A stretch of 64,000 nt of DNA from the NCBI GenBank assembly GCA_030323885.1, contig CM059194.1, forward strand, positions 26,136,363 to 26,200,362, given 5' to 3'. The DNA is from Branchipolynoe longqiensis. Its lineage: Eukaryota; Annelida; Polychaeta; Phyllodocida; Polynoidae. Under the pieces are notes generated by a model. That model ran no database searches. It worked only from the letters and a program-made list of their open reading frames with translations, and was not told the DNA's origin. A program made the translations under genes and the position numbers. Below, piece after piece: positions 28,673 through 40,205 of the stretch (positions are counted from its first letter, which is position 1; each line of letters opens with the position of its first letter).

Positions 28673-28811
28673 ACTTTTTATATACTTTTTATATACTTCA
28701 CTGCATAACGCATAACGCATTACGCATTACGCGTATATGGAATGCTGGCATTCGCATAACGCATAACGCGTAACGCATAACGCATTACGCGTATATGGAA
28801 TGCGCCCTTTA

Positions 28812-29057
28812 CGCATATCCATCGCGGGTCTGTGACTCAGTACAAAACCAACAGTGTGTTGCAATCTAGACAGTGGATCAGGTAATAATAATATACCTAG
28901 ATACATGAACGACAGGAACAACTACAACAAATTGGATCGCCTAACATCATTTAGAGCAACAACTGTCAATATGGAGAGTTGACATGGTTAGAAAACCAAG
29001 CGTTACGCCCGACATTATGACTGTGTGTGCGCTCACAAACTGGTTTCGTTTTAAAAA
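28812..29057. other. Nothing recognised
   Basis: Short unique stretch. Confidence 0.5.
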
Positions 29058-29630
29058 GCTGTGTTCACACACGGGCGTTAAGTCGCCTCAACTAGTTCGC
29101 CTTGTCTAGTTCGGCTCACATTCGCCATGTGGATGCGACGATAAGGCGGATTAGGGCTGATTTGCCTCAACTAGTTTGCCTCATGTAAACCGCATCGCGA
29201 GGTACCTTATATGAGCCGAACTAGCTTAAGTCGGCCCATATTGCCTGTGTGGATGGTAGCGGTTTACATTAGGCGTATTAAGGACGTCACAGTCGAGACC
29301 TGAGTTTGTTGACTTTCCGGTAAATTTGCTCTAAGAAACTGCTAGCTGTGCACAGATAATTTTTTCATCATTTATTTTTAGTGTTTCACTGCCCAGCAGA
29401 AATTTTGACCGTTCCAAAACAATACGATTCAGTCGAAACAGATCTAGGTCGAACCCACACTCTCTCGTGCCGACATCGACTAACCGAAACTGGCGCTGGT
29501 TAGTATGGACTTGCTCATGCGCAGATATTGATTTCCGTCTTAAACCGCCCTGTGTGTGGACATGACACTAGTTCGCCTCATCTAGTTCGTCTTATCTAGT
29601 TCGGCCTAAAGTTGTGTGTGTGAACACGGC
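29058..29630. mobile_element. Inverted-repeat element H, copy 1
   Basis: Left GCTGTGTTCACACAC and right GTGTGTGAACACGGC. Subterminal repeats of 'ctagttcgcctc' appear in both arms. The interior, with 'ctagctgtgcacagata' and 'tagtttgttgactttccgg', is shared with 31,181-31,725. Confidence 0.75.
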
Positions 29631-29707
29631 TTATGTCAATATGGAAAACAAAGTAGTGTACTGACATGTTGGATACAGAAAAGACAAGCCGACCCATAAC
29701 TACCAGG

Positions 29708-29785
29708 GTTGGTTGGTTGGTGGAGTTTTACGTCTTGGCAACATCTAATTCTAAGGTCATATGCGGATGGGTACCGACTTGAAGC
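29708..29785 (-). mobile_element. SINE-A 3' fragment
   Basis: Minus-strand 3' end with a small internal duplication ('taattctaagg'). Confidence 0.7.
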
Positions 29786-29825
29786 GTATGCAAAGTCAAT
29801 ATAATTATTTTTTTAACTGTCACAA

Positions 29826-30012
29826 CTGAAGTCTGTTGTGTCAACATTTTAATGTACCAGCCAACATTAATTTAGCATGTGTTCAAGTTCAACTCAAATA
29901 TCTCCAGTTAGCCAGCTTATATTATATAAGTTACTTCAATAATGATCACCGTAATATATTTATCTCAAAACGTGGAAGAAATTCAAAACCACTGGGGTGT
30001 GAAACTTTAACT
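29826..30012. mobile_element. MITE-T right-part fragment
   Basis: Keeps 'ttaatttagcatgtg', 'atatatttatctcaaaa' and a degenerate end before AACTTTAAC. Confidence 0.65.
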
Positions 30013-30036
30013 TGGCAAATCTAGTTGGCTTGGTTT

Positions 30037-30358
30037 GTTTATTGTTTTACGTCCTACCAACATCTAAGGTTATATCAGGATGGGTACCGACTTGTGACAG
30101 TGTGCAGTCATTGCGACTTTATAGTGCTGCCCCACTGGGAGACCAGGCCACCAGCACCATGACCTGATATCCCAGTCACACAATCCCAATACTGTGCTAA
30201 CCAGTCCTTGTCCTATCCTATTAATTTAATACCAAATGCCAGGCTAGGTAGCAACAAGTATCAATTTTATAGGTCATTGGTATGACTCGATGGGATTCGA
30301 ACCCCCGACCTTCCTCACGGGAAGCTTGCGCTCTACCGATTCAGCCACCACGTCTGGG
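30037..30358 (-). mobile_element. SINE-A copy, full length
   Basis: 3' end at 30,040; tRNA head with GGGATTCGAACCCCCGACC and 'gattcagccaccacgtc' at 30,290-30,355. Confidence 0.9.
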
Positions 30359-30428
30359 TGGATAAATCTAAGAATCTAACACATAAGCCTCCACAATAAA
30401 CTTCCCCTTCTCCAACAACACACCCACC

Positions 30429-30838
30429 TAGATAAAAGATTCAACCCATACTTGTAGTCGAGGTGAATGACAACATAGTCTAAATACGGACGGAAATAGC
30501 TTTAGTATGGAACAGGAAGTGGAATTTCTGGTTCCAGTATCAACTGCTTACTTATATCGGCACAGAGTTGGTGAAATGGAAGAGAATGCAAAAAGACAAG
30601 GCAACAACAGAATGCCGTCGATTTCACTTTTGAAGTCCATTAAACTACACGTTTCATTATATTTAAAAATAAATAAAAAGTAGCAGGTAAATATTAAGAT
30701 ATATATATGAAGAATATATTTTGCTTCTTAAATTAAGAATTCATCTGTTCATTTCATGTATCCAGCATGTAGATAGTTTTCGCCAGTTTTTCTAATGTTT
30801 TCACACCTACTACAAGTACGGGGTGAATCAGTTATCTA
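30429..30838. mobile_element. MITE-M copy 5, 9-bp TSD
   Basis: Flanks ACACCCACC and CTACCCACC (7 of 9). Ends TAGATAAAAGATTCAACCC and GGGTGAATCAGTTATCTA. Confidence 0.8.
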
Positions 30839-30909
30839 CTACCCACCAACCACAAAGAAGCCCAACAGCACAAGACCATATACCTAATTCATATGACGTC
30901 AACATAGAT

Positions 30910-32175
30910 ATCTAGGTCAGTGTGCGCACTGTTTGGCTGCAGGATGACACACGGTCACACTGCACACTCAATGGCTATGAGCAATCTTCATACAGAAAAA
31001 GTGAAATATCTCTAAAAAAAAAACACCACCTAGAAACAAACCACCTGGTACACATATAGAAAACATATTCAACGAATAGATTATATTAAATTCCTAAGGT
31101 TAGGGTTCTGGATTCCTATTAATTTTGAATAAAAGACGTTTTGCACTACGCGTACCAGCAAACTCAATGCATTGTATATAGCCGTGTTTACACGGGCGAG
31201 TTAAAATGCTTCATATAAAACCACTTGTCTAGATCGATTTACATTTGCCGCATAAACGCGACACTGAGGCGTTTTAGGGCTGAATCGATTCATATAAATC
31301 GGGATATGTAAACCACCTTGCGAGGTAGGATAGATGAAGCGATCTAGCTTAAGCGCATCACACGCAGAGACCTTAGTTTGTTGACTTTCCGGTCGATCAA
31401 AAGCGCATATTATAGAATTTAGTCTATGAAACCGCTAGCTGTGCACAGATATTTTTTTCATCATTTATTTTTAGGGTTTCACTGCCCAGCAGATGTTTTG
31501 ACCATTCCAAACCAATACGATTCAGTCCATACAGATCTAGGTCGAACCCACACTCTCTCGTGGTGACGTCGACGAACCCAAACTGGCACTGGTTAGTCTG
31601 GACTTGCTCATGCACAGATATCGATTTCCGCCTTCAAACTAGTTGCGTGTAAATGCGCCACTACATCGCTTCATATAAATCGCTTTGTCTAAATTGTTTT
31701 ACATTTGCCTGTGAAGATTGCTCACGACCATTCTTCATTCAGAAAATTTGAAATATCTCTAAAACCACACCACCTAGAAACAAACCGCCTGATACACATA
31801 TAGAAAACATATTCAACGAACAGATTATATTAAATTTATAAGGTTTGGGGTCTGTATTTCTATTAATTTTGAATAAAATAGACTTTTTGTACTGTGCGTA
31901 ATGGCAAACTCAATGCATTGTCAATGGCCGTGAGCAATCTTCATTCAGAAAAAGTCAAATATCTCTAAAACCACACCACCTAGAAACAAACCGTTTGGAA
32001 CACATATACTATAGCAACCACATTCAACAAACAGATTATATTAAATTTATATGGTTAGGGTTCTGCATTTCCATTAATTTTGAATAAAATTAACTTTTTG
32101 CACTGGACGTACCCCCAAACTCAATGGCAGTGTGCCTACGTTCTGCAGCCAAGTTGCGCGCATACACAATGTTTT
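30910..32175. mobile_element. Element I: inverted ends around a 3-unit tandem repeat
   Basis: Left end GTGCGCACTGTTTGGCTGCA and, inverted at the right, GCAGCCAAGTTGCGCGCA. Inside are three units of about 206 bp (starting near 30,986, 31,733 and 31,939), each with 'aatatctctaaa', 'cacctagaaacaaacc' and 'attaattttgaataaa'. Element H copy 2 is inserted between units 1 and 2. Confidence 0.7.
31181..31725. mobile_element. Inverted-repeat element H, copy 2, nested in element I
   Basis: Left GCCGTGTTTACACGGGCG. The interior is collinear with copy 1. The right end is reduced to about 'tgtgaa'. Confidence 0.7.
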
Positions 32176-32365
32176 ATAAACATTGAAAGGGGTCTATAGG
32201 GGAGTTCCTGAGTTCCGGGTAATCAACACACTACCCACACCTACCTGAGTTCCGGGTTGTACTCACTCAGAACCGGTGAGTCAGGATTATCAAAGTGACT
32301 CGCCTCAGTTTCGGAATTTCCAGTTACCTCAGATGCTATAGTTAGGTGACACGGAGTGACTGGGG
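32176..32365. other. Nothing recognised; 'gagttccggg' repeated twice
   Basis: Unique sequence without a supported feature. Confidence 0.5.
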
Positions 32366-32369
32366 GTGT

Positions 32370-32560
32370 GGGTTATGACCTAGCCACGGCTGAGGTCATA
32401 CCACAAAATGGTGACAACCATATGACGGGCACCACCTTGTGACATGGGCGCACTCATGACGACTTGATAGTATTGCCCCATTGGGAACCAGTTCCATCGA
32501 CACCATACCGCGGTATCCCATTCATTCACTTTATCCTGACAGTAAGCCAACCAGTCCCTT
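32370..32560 (-). mobile_element. Diverged SINE-A fragment
   Basis: Minus-strand body, strongly mutated. Confidence 0.65.
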
Positions 32561-32579
32561 GTTGATTCGTAGACTGGCA

Positions 32580-32768
32580 CTCGGCATTAATAGGATAGGG
32601 CAAATACTGATTAGCTCAGTGTCAGGATAATGTTACTGAGTTGGATATCGGGTCATGGTGTTTCCAGTGAGGCAGCACTATAAAGTCGCCGTGAGTACGC
32701 ACTGTCACAAGTCGGTACCCGTCCTGATATGGCCTTAGATGTTGCCAGGATGTAAAACTCCAAAACCT
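32580..32768 (+). mobile_element. SINE-A 3' half
   Basis: From 'tcggcattaataggatag' to 'atgtaaaactcc', in inverted orientation to the preceding fragment. Confidence 0.85.
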
Positions 32769-32774
32769 AACTCA

Positions 32775-33085
32775 CAGGGTCGTGGGTTCGAACCCTGGTC
32801 GAGTCAAACCAATGACTTAAAAATTGATACTTGTTGCTTCCTAGCCAAGCGCTCGGCATTATTAGGGCAGGGCAAGGACTGGTGTGCTCAGTGTCAGGAT
32901 AATGTGACTGAGTGGGATACCAGGTCATGGTGCCAGTGGCCTGGTTTCCCAGTGGGACAGCACTATAAGTCGCCATGAGTGCGCACTGTCACAAGTCGGT
33001 ACCCGTCCTGATATGACCCTAGATGCTGCTAGGATGTAAAACAACAACAAACAAACAAACAAACAAACAAACAAACAAACCTAAC
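32775..33085 (+). mobile_element. SINE-A copy with (CAAA)n tail
   Basis: B box GGGTTCGAACCC, complete body, and a tail of about nine CAAA/AAAC units at 33,042-33,080. It shows the second tail type of the family ('aacaacaaacaaac' against 'ctccaacaaccaac'). Confidence 0.9.
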
Positions 33086-33478
33086 TCACAAGGGAAGCGA
33101 GCGCTCTATCCACCCGGCCATTCCGCCCGGCGTGTTATTTTTAAGAATTGCCCAGACTTTGCTGACATCCACTCCCCTCTTTCCCGAAATAGCATCCTGA
33201 TAGACTGCACCGATTACTGACACTCACCATAGACACACCTTCAAGGCCAAGCCCTCTTAATAGAGACAGACTAGCATCGTTTGTGAAACTAGTCTGCATA
33301 GGTGTATTTATGGATGCACGGGCGGGTCGGAATTGGTTTCAAAAAGAGGATCAGATAAACACCATAAATAAATAAATAAATAAATAGGAACTTTAGTGAT
33401 AATGTATTTAAATACTTCCTAAAAAGTGTCCAAAGCACCATCCATTTTTGCACTACGGCCCCAGGTCATGCCCATATT
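33086..33478. other. No gene; (AAAT)n at 33,364-33,388
   Basis: A SINE-A head fragment (gcgctctatccacccggcc) at about 33,100-33,130 and an AAAT microsatellite; otherwise unrecognised. Confidence 0.55.
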
Positions 33479-33830
33479 TTAAAGTTGCATCGTCCGATGG
33501 TTTTGAGTTTCTCTCATTTTCTGAGATAAACATATTAGGTTGTTCATTATAATCTACCTTACTTTAGTTTGAAGTAACTTTTATTTTAAATCGCTAACTT
33601 TTGAGATATTTGAAATGGAAACATGCTAAATTAATTTTGACAAGCTTGCCAAAACTCTAACACCAAAAGGCTTCTGCAGTAACAGGTTCTATTAATTCAC
33701 TCAGTATCTCCTGTGTGACGACAAATGTTTAATAAGTGCACCAGCATCTAAGTTAGATATGTAGAATCAAATCTAGATAATTGTTTTGGTTTCGAAAATG
33801 TTATGTTTTCGTCGGACTATGCAGCTTTAA
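33479..33830. mobile_element. MITE-T copy, well preserved
   Basis: TTAAAGTTGCATCGTCCGATG to CGTCGGACTATGCAGCTTTAA. Confidence 0.9.
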
Positions 33831-33913
33831 GAACAAGTAGTATATTTACTCAATCCATCTTCTAATATCAGATATGTTATAGTTAAAGAATATGACCAGA
33901 CCGAATGGTGTTC

Positions 33914-34207
33914 TCTGTGGCGGAGTGGTTAGAGTGTCTGACTTTTTTCTAGGTCGGACTCCTAATCTGAAGGTCAGTGGTTCGATTCCCTGTGCCCTCA
34001 CCTCTGCCAATTTGGATTGCCACCGCTGTGTATAACTTACAGCGTCATCAAAGGCCAGTTGCTCTCATACCATGTCTATGTGGTGTGGGAGGTTAAAAAT
34101 CCCTTGGGTCGGTAAAGGTGTAGGCTCGGGCTTTCTATCGACAAACTGTCTAATGGTGAAAACAAGCCTATTCAGGCTTATCCATGATAGGCAGTATAAA
34201 TCTTCAA
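33914..34207 (+). mobile_element. SINE-B copy 1
   Basis: The tRNA-like head has A box TGGCGGAGTGGTTAGAGTG and a consensus B box GGTTCGATTCC. The body 'aacttacagcgtcatcaaag' follows, and the 3' end is 'tgaaaacaagcc' with 'ggcagtataaatctt'. The 3' end resembles the tail of the non-LTR element at 59,480-60,230. A class III polymerase SINE; not a functional tRNA (insert in the anticodon arm). Confidence 0.8.
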
Positions 34208-35030
34208 GGACGATTCGATAAGTGCGCTGCCTAGCTTCCCATGCAGGAGGTCGCGGGTTGGAATCCCACCCGAGTCAAACCAATGATGTAGAAACATGCA
34301 TACCTGTCGCTACCTAGCCTGGTACAGTACAACCCCGTTAAACCAAGCTCGGTTAAACCAAACGATCGGTTAATCCAAACTTTTTTCGGGGGCCCGGCAA
34401 AATACTACGATTTATCATATAAAAAAGTAGGTTAAACCAAAATCGGTTAATCCAAAGTATTGGTTAATCCAAACAAAATTGTCAGCCCCAGGCTACTTCC
34501 GGGACAGTTAAACCAAACTTTCATGTGGTTTTAAGGTCATCTGAGACTTTTTTATATGATAAATAGTAGTATTTTGCCAGGTCGCCGAAAAAGGTTTGGA
34601 TTAACCGATCGTTTGATTTAACCGAGGTTGGTTTAATGGGGTTAAACAGTATATATAAAAAAACAATAAAAAATCATTGTGTCCACATACATTGTACATT
34701 CATAATGCACCCCCGTTTTTGCCAAAGTCAAGTCAAAGTCAAAGCTCGGTTAAACCAATGATCGGTTAATCAAAACAAATTTCTAGGGTCCTTTACTGCA
34801 CTGGGCGTGTCGGGGTTATACTGTACTAGGCATTCCTAGGATAGGGCAAGAACTGGTTTAATCAGTATCAGGATAATGTGACTGAGTGGGATATCGGGTC
34901 CTGGTGCTGGTGACAGTCTTCTAGTGGGCCAGCACTCTAATTTAACAAATTAAAATTGTCATGAGTGTGCCCTGTCACAAGTCTGTACTCGTCCTGATAT
35001 GACCATATATTGCTAGGACATAAATTAAAA
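34208..35030 (+). mobile_element. SINE-A copy split by a pogo-like MITE
   Basis: tRNA head at 34,208-34,290 (gcgctgcctagcttccc, GGGTTGGAATCCC), body to 34,322, resuming at 34,826 and ending near 35,025. Confidence 0.85.
34325..34823. mobile_element. Pogo-like MITE with TA target duplication
   Basis: Ends CAGTACAACCCCGTTAAACC and GGGGTTATACTG, flanked by TA on each side. Internal inverted copies of 'ggttaaaccaaacgatcgg' give long secondary arms. It interrupts a SINE-A exactly at GG-TA-CTAGG. Confidence 0.85.
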
Positions 35031-35149
35031 AAACCCAGATAGAATGTATACAGATATTGATGTATGCAAATAGCGCTTATCCTAAAAAAGTGGGATAACT
35101 TGAATGGCATGGTGTGTACACACAGAGACAAAAAGTGCAGCTTCTAGAG

Positions 35150-35215
35150 CGCATTGATTTTTATCATCGGCTATTGGATATCAAACATATGGTCATTCTG
35201 ACACATAAGCTTGGA
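35150..35215 (-). mobile_element. SINE-C 3' fragment
   Basis: 'gcgcattgatttttatc' and 'atatggtcattctgacaca' match the 3' part of SINE-C at 49,380-49,440. Confidence 0.65.
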
Positions 35216-35640
35216 ATCATATCAATATCTCGGGCGACGGAGTTGGGGACCATTGTTATGTAATAGTGATGCAATGTGTGCCCACTCGCTGTGTGACATA
35301 TAAATAACTATGTGTAAATGTTATGACGCACGGTGACCGGTATTGCGGTATGATGTCCGGATATTAAGATCTGGTTACTAATTACAGGAATGTTCCTTCC
35401 ATGCACCAGGAAGTGTGCAAAAGGGAGAGGGACATGTATTATTGCTTAATGTAACTGTATGGTGACTACTTGTTACCACGGGACCACTGGGTAAGCATAC
35501 CCAGCCATTCTGCATTCATTAAGGACACCACATGCCCTGGGGTTGAGTGACAGCCACCCCTCCCAGACTGCAGAGGTGAATGATTGGCGGGCTGTGTGAG
35601 CCCAGTCACCCTTGAACTCCTTGCACTTTAAAAAAAAAAA
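35216..35640. other. Nothing recognised
   Basis: Includes an A-run at 35,630-35,640; no match elsewhere in the window. Confidence 0.5.
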
Positions 35641-35725
35641 TTATTGTCGAGGTATTTACTCTGCCCATAACGTATAAGCTCCTGTCAGGGTGCTTGTTTT
35701 CAACGCTGGACAGCTGTGGTGCTGT
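35640..35725 (-). mobile_element. Non-LTR 3' tail fragment
   Basis: On the minus strand 'gaaaacaagcaccctgac' is followed by 'cgttatgggcagagtaaata', matching the tail at 60,160-60,230. Confidence 0.6.
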
Positions 35726-36104
35726 CTTGATCTGTTCCTTTGCTGGACAGACACACACTCACTCTAGAGATACCAAAGGAAGTAGTTCACTACTGAGATG
35801 TGTGTAACACCCATAGGACTTAGGTTCAATCGGCTGTAGGCACTGATTTTGACTGAACAAGCAGAAGCTATGTGGGACTGTGTAGCAGGTTGTAAGTGAG
35901 TCAGGGTGGCAGGTCACCAGTAGGTGAACAAGAGTTGTAGCAATAAATCTCAACCTGATCACTGTCAATCTTGCGTGACTTGTCTCCCTTTCTTTCTTAT
36001 GAGTTGTGTTTTGGTATTTAGTGTGGGGAGACTAGCAGACAGTTGCCAGGATCCTCCTGATAGTAGTGAGTATAAGAGGAGTAACTGGAGACGGCCAAAC
36101 AACC

Positions 36105-36340
36105 AGTTATTCTTCACCCCTGCCGCCAAATAGGCTACTCTTTTCGATAAGCAGCAAGCAGTCTTTTATATGCACTTTCCCACAGACAGGGCAGCATATA
36201 CCACAGCCTTTGATGGACCAGTTGTGGACCACTGGTTGGAACGGAAAATAGCCCAAACTGCAAATGGGTCTACTGAGCAGGGATTGGATGACCCACACCA
36301 TTACAGGTCGACACTCTACCGCCTGAGCTATGTCATGCCC
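36105..36340 (-). mobile_element. SINE-C copy 1
   Basis: Minus strand: tRNA-like A box TAGCTCAGGCGGTAGAGT, degenerate B box, then a body with 'ttgctgcttatcgaaaagag' and 'tagcctatttggcggcagg'. I recognise this body ('tgctgctaatcg.aaagagtagcc') as typical of SINEs in mollusc sequences. Confidence 0.75.
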
Positions 36341-36420
36341 TCTCATACAGAGACCTACCTGGGTCACTCTCCTGAAAACCGGCCAGAAGTGTCACATGGA
36401 GAGTTAAAATCTAATATTTG

Positions 36421-37204
36421 AATTTTTAACATTTTCTGGTTGCAAATGAAAGCTGGAAATCTCCCCTTTACATCTATGTAAAATATAAATTGATGAGATA
36501 AACAATACAGGTGTAGTCCATGATTAAGCTATGTCATATGGCAGTATAACATGTGTTGCTCAGACATAACACATGTTTAGGACACCACACAGTCTGCGTA
36601 ATAAAAACCTAAGCAGAATTAAATAATTTCCTTTTTATAAGCATTACATATTTCTGTATATTATGCTTATAAAAGTTATATTGATAAAAAATGTTTTATT
36701 CCCAGCCATGCTGTATTCACTGAATAATTAGTGTACAATATTTGTGTGGCATCCAGACACCACATGCTACATCTGTGATGGAAATCTGTAATGTTATTTC
36801 TGAAGACATCAAATAATTTCTTTTAAATGTAAGCATGCATACATGTTAATAAATACTTCCTTTTGATTTTGGAACTGTTTTGTTTGATACATCAATGCAA
36901 TACAAAATGGTATTGGTAGTAGGGATCCAACCATGTCCCATATGTCATGTTACAAATGGCTCACTGTAAAATGGGGTTTTGGGGTACAAAAACACTTCAT
37001 AACTAAAAAGACCAAAGTTGCATGCGGTTTATTTTATTTCCTGTATTTCTTACATCAAATCTGAACATGAATATGAAAAGTATAAGAAAAAAAATAAGTA
37101 GGACGTTTTTTTAATTGATGTTTTAAAATCCCATCCCATGCCAACCAGTTTTCAGGAGAATGACCCACCTGTATTACTCTCACAGTTATTTTACAAGGGT
37201 TTGA
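36421..37204. other. AT-rich, nothing recognised
   Basis: No gene, TIR or SINE match. Confidence 0.5.
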
Positions 37205-37505
37205 TTGATTGATTGTTGGAGTTTTACATCCTGGAAAAATCCACGGTCATATCAGGACGGGTACCGATTTGTGACAGTGTGCACTGATGGTGACTTTATA
37301 GTGCTGCCCCACTGAGAGACCAGGCTGCCAGCATTATGGCCTGATATCCCACTCAGTCACATTATCCGGACACTGAGCCAAACCAGTCCTTGCCCTATCC
37401 TAATAATGCAGAGCACCTGGCTAGGAAGCGACAAGGATACATTTTTAAGTCATTGGTTTGGCTCGACCAGGATTCGAACCCGTGGGTTCAAATCCCACGA
37501 TCTAC
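37205..37505 (-). mobile_element. SINE-A copy, full length
   Basis: 3' end 'gttttacatcctgg', head with CAGGATTCGAACCC and a repeated GGGTTCAAATCCC. Confidence 0.85.
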
Positions 37506-37510
37506 CAAAA

Positions 37511-37592
37511 CGAAAGTCACCATAAGTGTGCGCTGTCAGAAGTTAGCGCCTATCTTGATATGACCTTAAATGTTGCTCGGGTGTAAAGCTCC
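37511..37592 (+). mobile_element. SINE-A 3' fragment, inverted
   Basis: 'agtcaccataagtgtgcg' to 'ggtgtaaagctcc', directly against the head of the preceding minus-strand copy. Confidence 0.75.
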
Positions 37593-38040
37593 ACCCCCAC
37601 ATTAACATTTTCTTTTGCAAACACAAATTGAACAATTTGATTTTAATCAAGTTCTTCCCATTTACAACAGTGGGAGAGCCGCCTTGCAATCTAGTCGACT
37701 GGAGGATCCAATTGCACCGTGACTGATGGGAACTAGGTCAACTCGCGGAGAGAGACTGCACCTATTTAGAGGTATAAAGTGGCGCCGTTTGTCGCCGCTC
37801 ACCGAGCCCAGTGTGTGTTTTAGTGATAAAAAACAACCCAACAAAACATTACACAACCTAAGAGATTTCCGCCAAAAATGAAAGAGGTGGATACTTAGAG
37901 CACATTTTGTAAATTTAATTAAATATATATATTTTTTAATCCTACCAATGTGCCTCCACTCTACGGTGCATTAATTAAATGAGTTCAAGTTTAAAGACAT
38001 GGGCTTGGCAGTGAGTGCATGGGGGGCTCTTGCAAATGTT
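37593..38040. other. Nothing recognised
   Basis: Unique-looking sequence, no supported feature. Confidence 0.5.
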
Positions 38041-38044
38041 TCTT

Positions 38045-38325
38045 TGTTTGTTGGAGTTTTACATCCAGGCAACATCTAAGGTCATATCAGGACCCGTACT
38101 GACCTGTGACAGTTTGCACTCATGGCGACTTTATAGTGCTGCCCCACTGGAAGACCAGGCCGCCAATACCATGACCTGATATCCCACTCATTCACATTAT
38201 CCTGATACTGAGCCAAGCAGTCCTTACCCTATCCTAATAATGCGAGCTCCAGGCTTGGAAGTGACAAGTACCAATTTTATAAGCCATTGGTTTTGAGTCG
38301 ACCAGGAACCAAACTCCCATCTTGC
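38045..38325 (-). mobile_element. SINE-A copy
   Basis: Minus strand, from 'gttttacatccaggcaac' to 'gtcgaccaggaaccaaact'. Confidence 0.85.
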
Positions 38326-38329
38326 ATTG

Positions 38330-38662
38330 GACCGGGCACAGTGGCCTAATCGGTAGAGAGCCACATCGCGTGCGGAAGGTCGCGAGTGCAGTTCCCGGTC
38401 GAGTCAAACCATTGACTTATAAAAATGTATACTTTTCGCTTCCTAGCCAGCCTGGTGCTCGGCATATTAATAGGATAGGGCAAGGACTGGCTAGCTAAGT
38501 GATATGATAATGTAACTGTGTTGGAAACCCGGTCATAGTGCTGGCGGCCTGAGTTCCCATTGTGGCAGCACTATAAAGTCCCCATGAGTGCCAACTGTCA
38601 CAAGTCGGTACCCCTCCTGATATGACCTAAAATGTTGCCGGGATGTAAAACTCCAACAACCA
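38330..38662 (+). mobile_element. SINE-A copy, head-to-head with the preceding copy
   Basis: tRNA head 'cagtggcctaatcggtagag' and 'gcagttcccggtcgagtc' to the tail 'ctccaacaaccatcc'. The two heads face each other. Confidence 0.9.
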
Positions 38663-39245
38663 TCCAATCAAGTTGGAAGACAGACGCCTAGCAGTAGCAG
38701 TGAATGTGTGGCTGTTGCAAATACAATGGCTGACTAATTCAAAGCAAACAGCTACAACGAAGTACAAGCGTTTGTCTGCACACACCTGCGTGTTGCCGGC
38801 GCGGTCAATGGTATCCATTTAATCATCCACTGGCCGACAAGTTGGATTCGATAAAAGCAGCCCAATCTGACGCATGCGTGTTACCACCAAGCAGGTCAGG
38901 CTGGCAGTTAAACATTTAATTTGTATTTATTTTTGTTGTTCAAACTCGGCCAGGCTATCTCTGATTGGTTATTCAAATAGAAGGGAAACATGACTTATTT
39001 CCCAACTACTCTGACATGCACAACACTACAGTCCGTACACACAACGGATACAACCACATGTGTTGGGATGGAAGTTTATATTACCATAATCAATTATAGA
39101 ACCCATTTACTGGCTCAACGAAGATGCGAGTGAGGTTTACGGCACCTGGTAGGTGCGAGGTTCCGCCGGAGGTGGGGCCACCAGTCATGAGCATGGGCAG
39201 GAGACAGTACACAACATTTGATGCAATACAATACATAATTCCCTT
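38663..39245. other. Nothing recognised
   Basis: No gene supported; short frames only. Confidence 0.5.
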
Positions 39246-39370
39246 CCGACAGGGCGCGGTGGCCGAATCGGTCAAGTGCGGAGCTTCACGTGCGGGAGAT
39301 CGGGAGTTCGGTTTCCGGTCGAGTCAAACCAATGACATATAAAATTTATACTTTTCGCTTCCTAGCCTGG
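39246..39370 (+). mobile_element. SINE-A 5' half, cut by a MITE
   Basis: Intact A box side GGCCGAATCGGTCAAGTG and the first part of the body to 'ttcctagcctggtgc'; the remainder is missing. Confidence 0.8.
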
Positions 39371-39694
39371 TGCAATATACAATTTCCGCGACGCATGCGC
39401 AGAGCGTAATCCAGACTGGACTTGTGGGTCACAGAGTCTGTGGAGAGGCAATTAAGGCTCTGATAAGACTTGCTTCATATTGAGCAACCGACAGTCTTTT
39501 CGGCACAAATATGGATTTATAGAGAAAACATACTTACCATTTTTTAATCATTTTTGATAATTATAGCAGTATCCTATTGATTGATTGAAAAGCTTGATCG
39601 TCAGTGTAAAACAACACACTGACACTGTCGACCCACAGCACGAGTGTCGTTGCCTATCACCAGGTGTCATACTAGTCGCGGAAATCGTGTATAC
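39369..39694. mobile_element. MITE with 'tatacaatttccgcgac' ends
   Basis: Left ATATACAATTTCCGCGAC is mirrored at the right by GTCGCGGAAATCGTGTATAC. About 325 bp, no coding capacity. Confidence 0.7.
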
Positions 39695-39740
39695 CGCAAT
39701 ATGTTGCTATGCCGCAATATGTTGCTATGATGCAATATTC
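39694..39740. repeat. Three units of 'gcaatatgttgctatg'
   Basis: A 17-bp motif repeats three times with decay in the last unit. Confidence 0.8.
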
Positions 39741-40205
39741 CTACTAGATCTCAGCTAACAGTCGGCTCCCCAGGTTGCTCCACCAATTCTATAGAACCAT
39801 AGAACTTATCAGATTACCAACAATTTGTTACCAACCAACCAACTACCAACGACATTCACAATAATATTCGCATAAATAATATTTATACCACACAATATTT
39901 GCTAACTTTATCGCAGTGGCGGGCCCACACGTGATTACCACGTGAACCGCCTCAATCAGCCGAGTTTCGCTGGTAACACGACCATTCCATTTGTTACCAC
40001 AACAACCGTTTACGGACAGTTCAGCCCCAACGTCAGGCAGTGTTCCCCGGGCCATTAGTAAAGGCAGTATCCTCACGTTTGTCAAGTGTTATGGAATCGA
40101 TGTGAATTCGCATGTGAAAAGTCTATATACCAGCATGCATCGGGGGAGTCCGGTCCGTATAACACGCATATTAGATTATTGTCATGGTAAAATAGACCTC
40201 AGGGG
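39741..40205. other. Nothing recognised
   Basis: No gene or repeat family match. Confidence 0.5.

Larger units (their letters stand above)
27221..28809. mobile_element. TA-flanked transposon with repeated GCGTAAT ends
   Basis: Ends AAGGGCGCATTCCATATACG and its exact complement, about 29 bp perfect, flanked by TA on both sides (27,219-27,220 and 28,810-28,811). A second, inner pair of the same end sequence lies at about 27,311 and 28,748. There is no coding capacity; the interior is mostly microsatellite. Tc1/mariner-type by the TA target only. Confidence 0.75.

Noticed and set aside
27682..28773. Long Cys/Val/Ser-rich reading frame (363 codons) and its antisense counterparts
   Set aside because: It is only the translation of the TGTGTC microsatellite; all frames are open because the repeat lacks stops.
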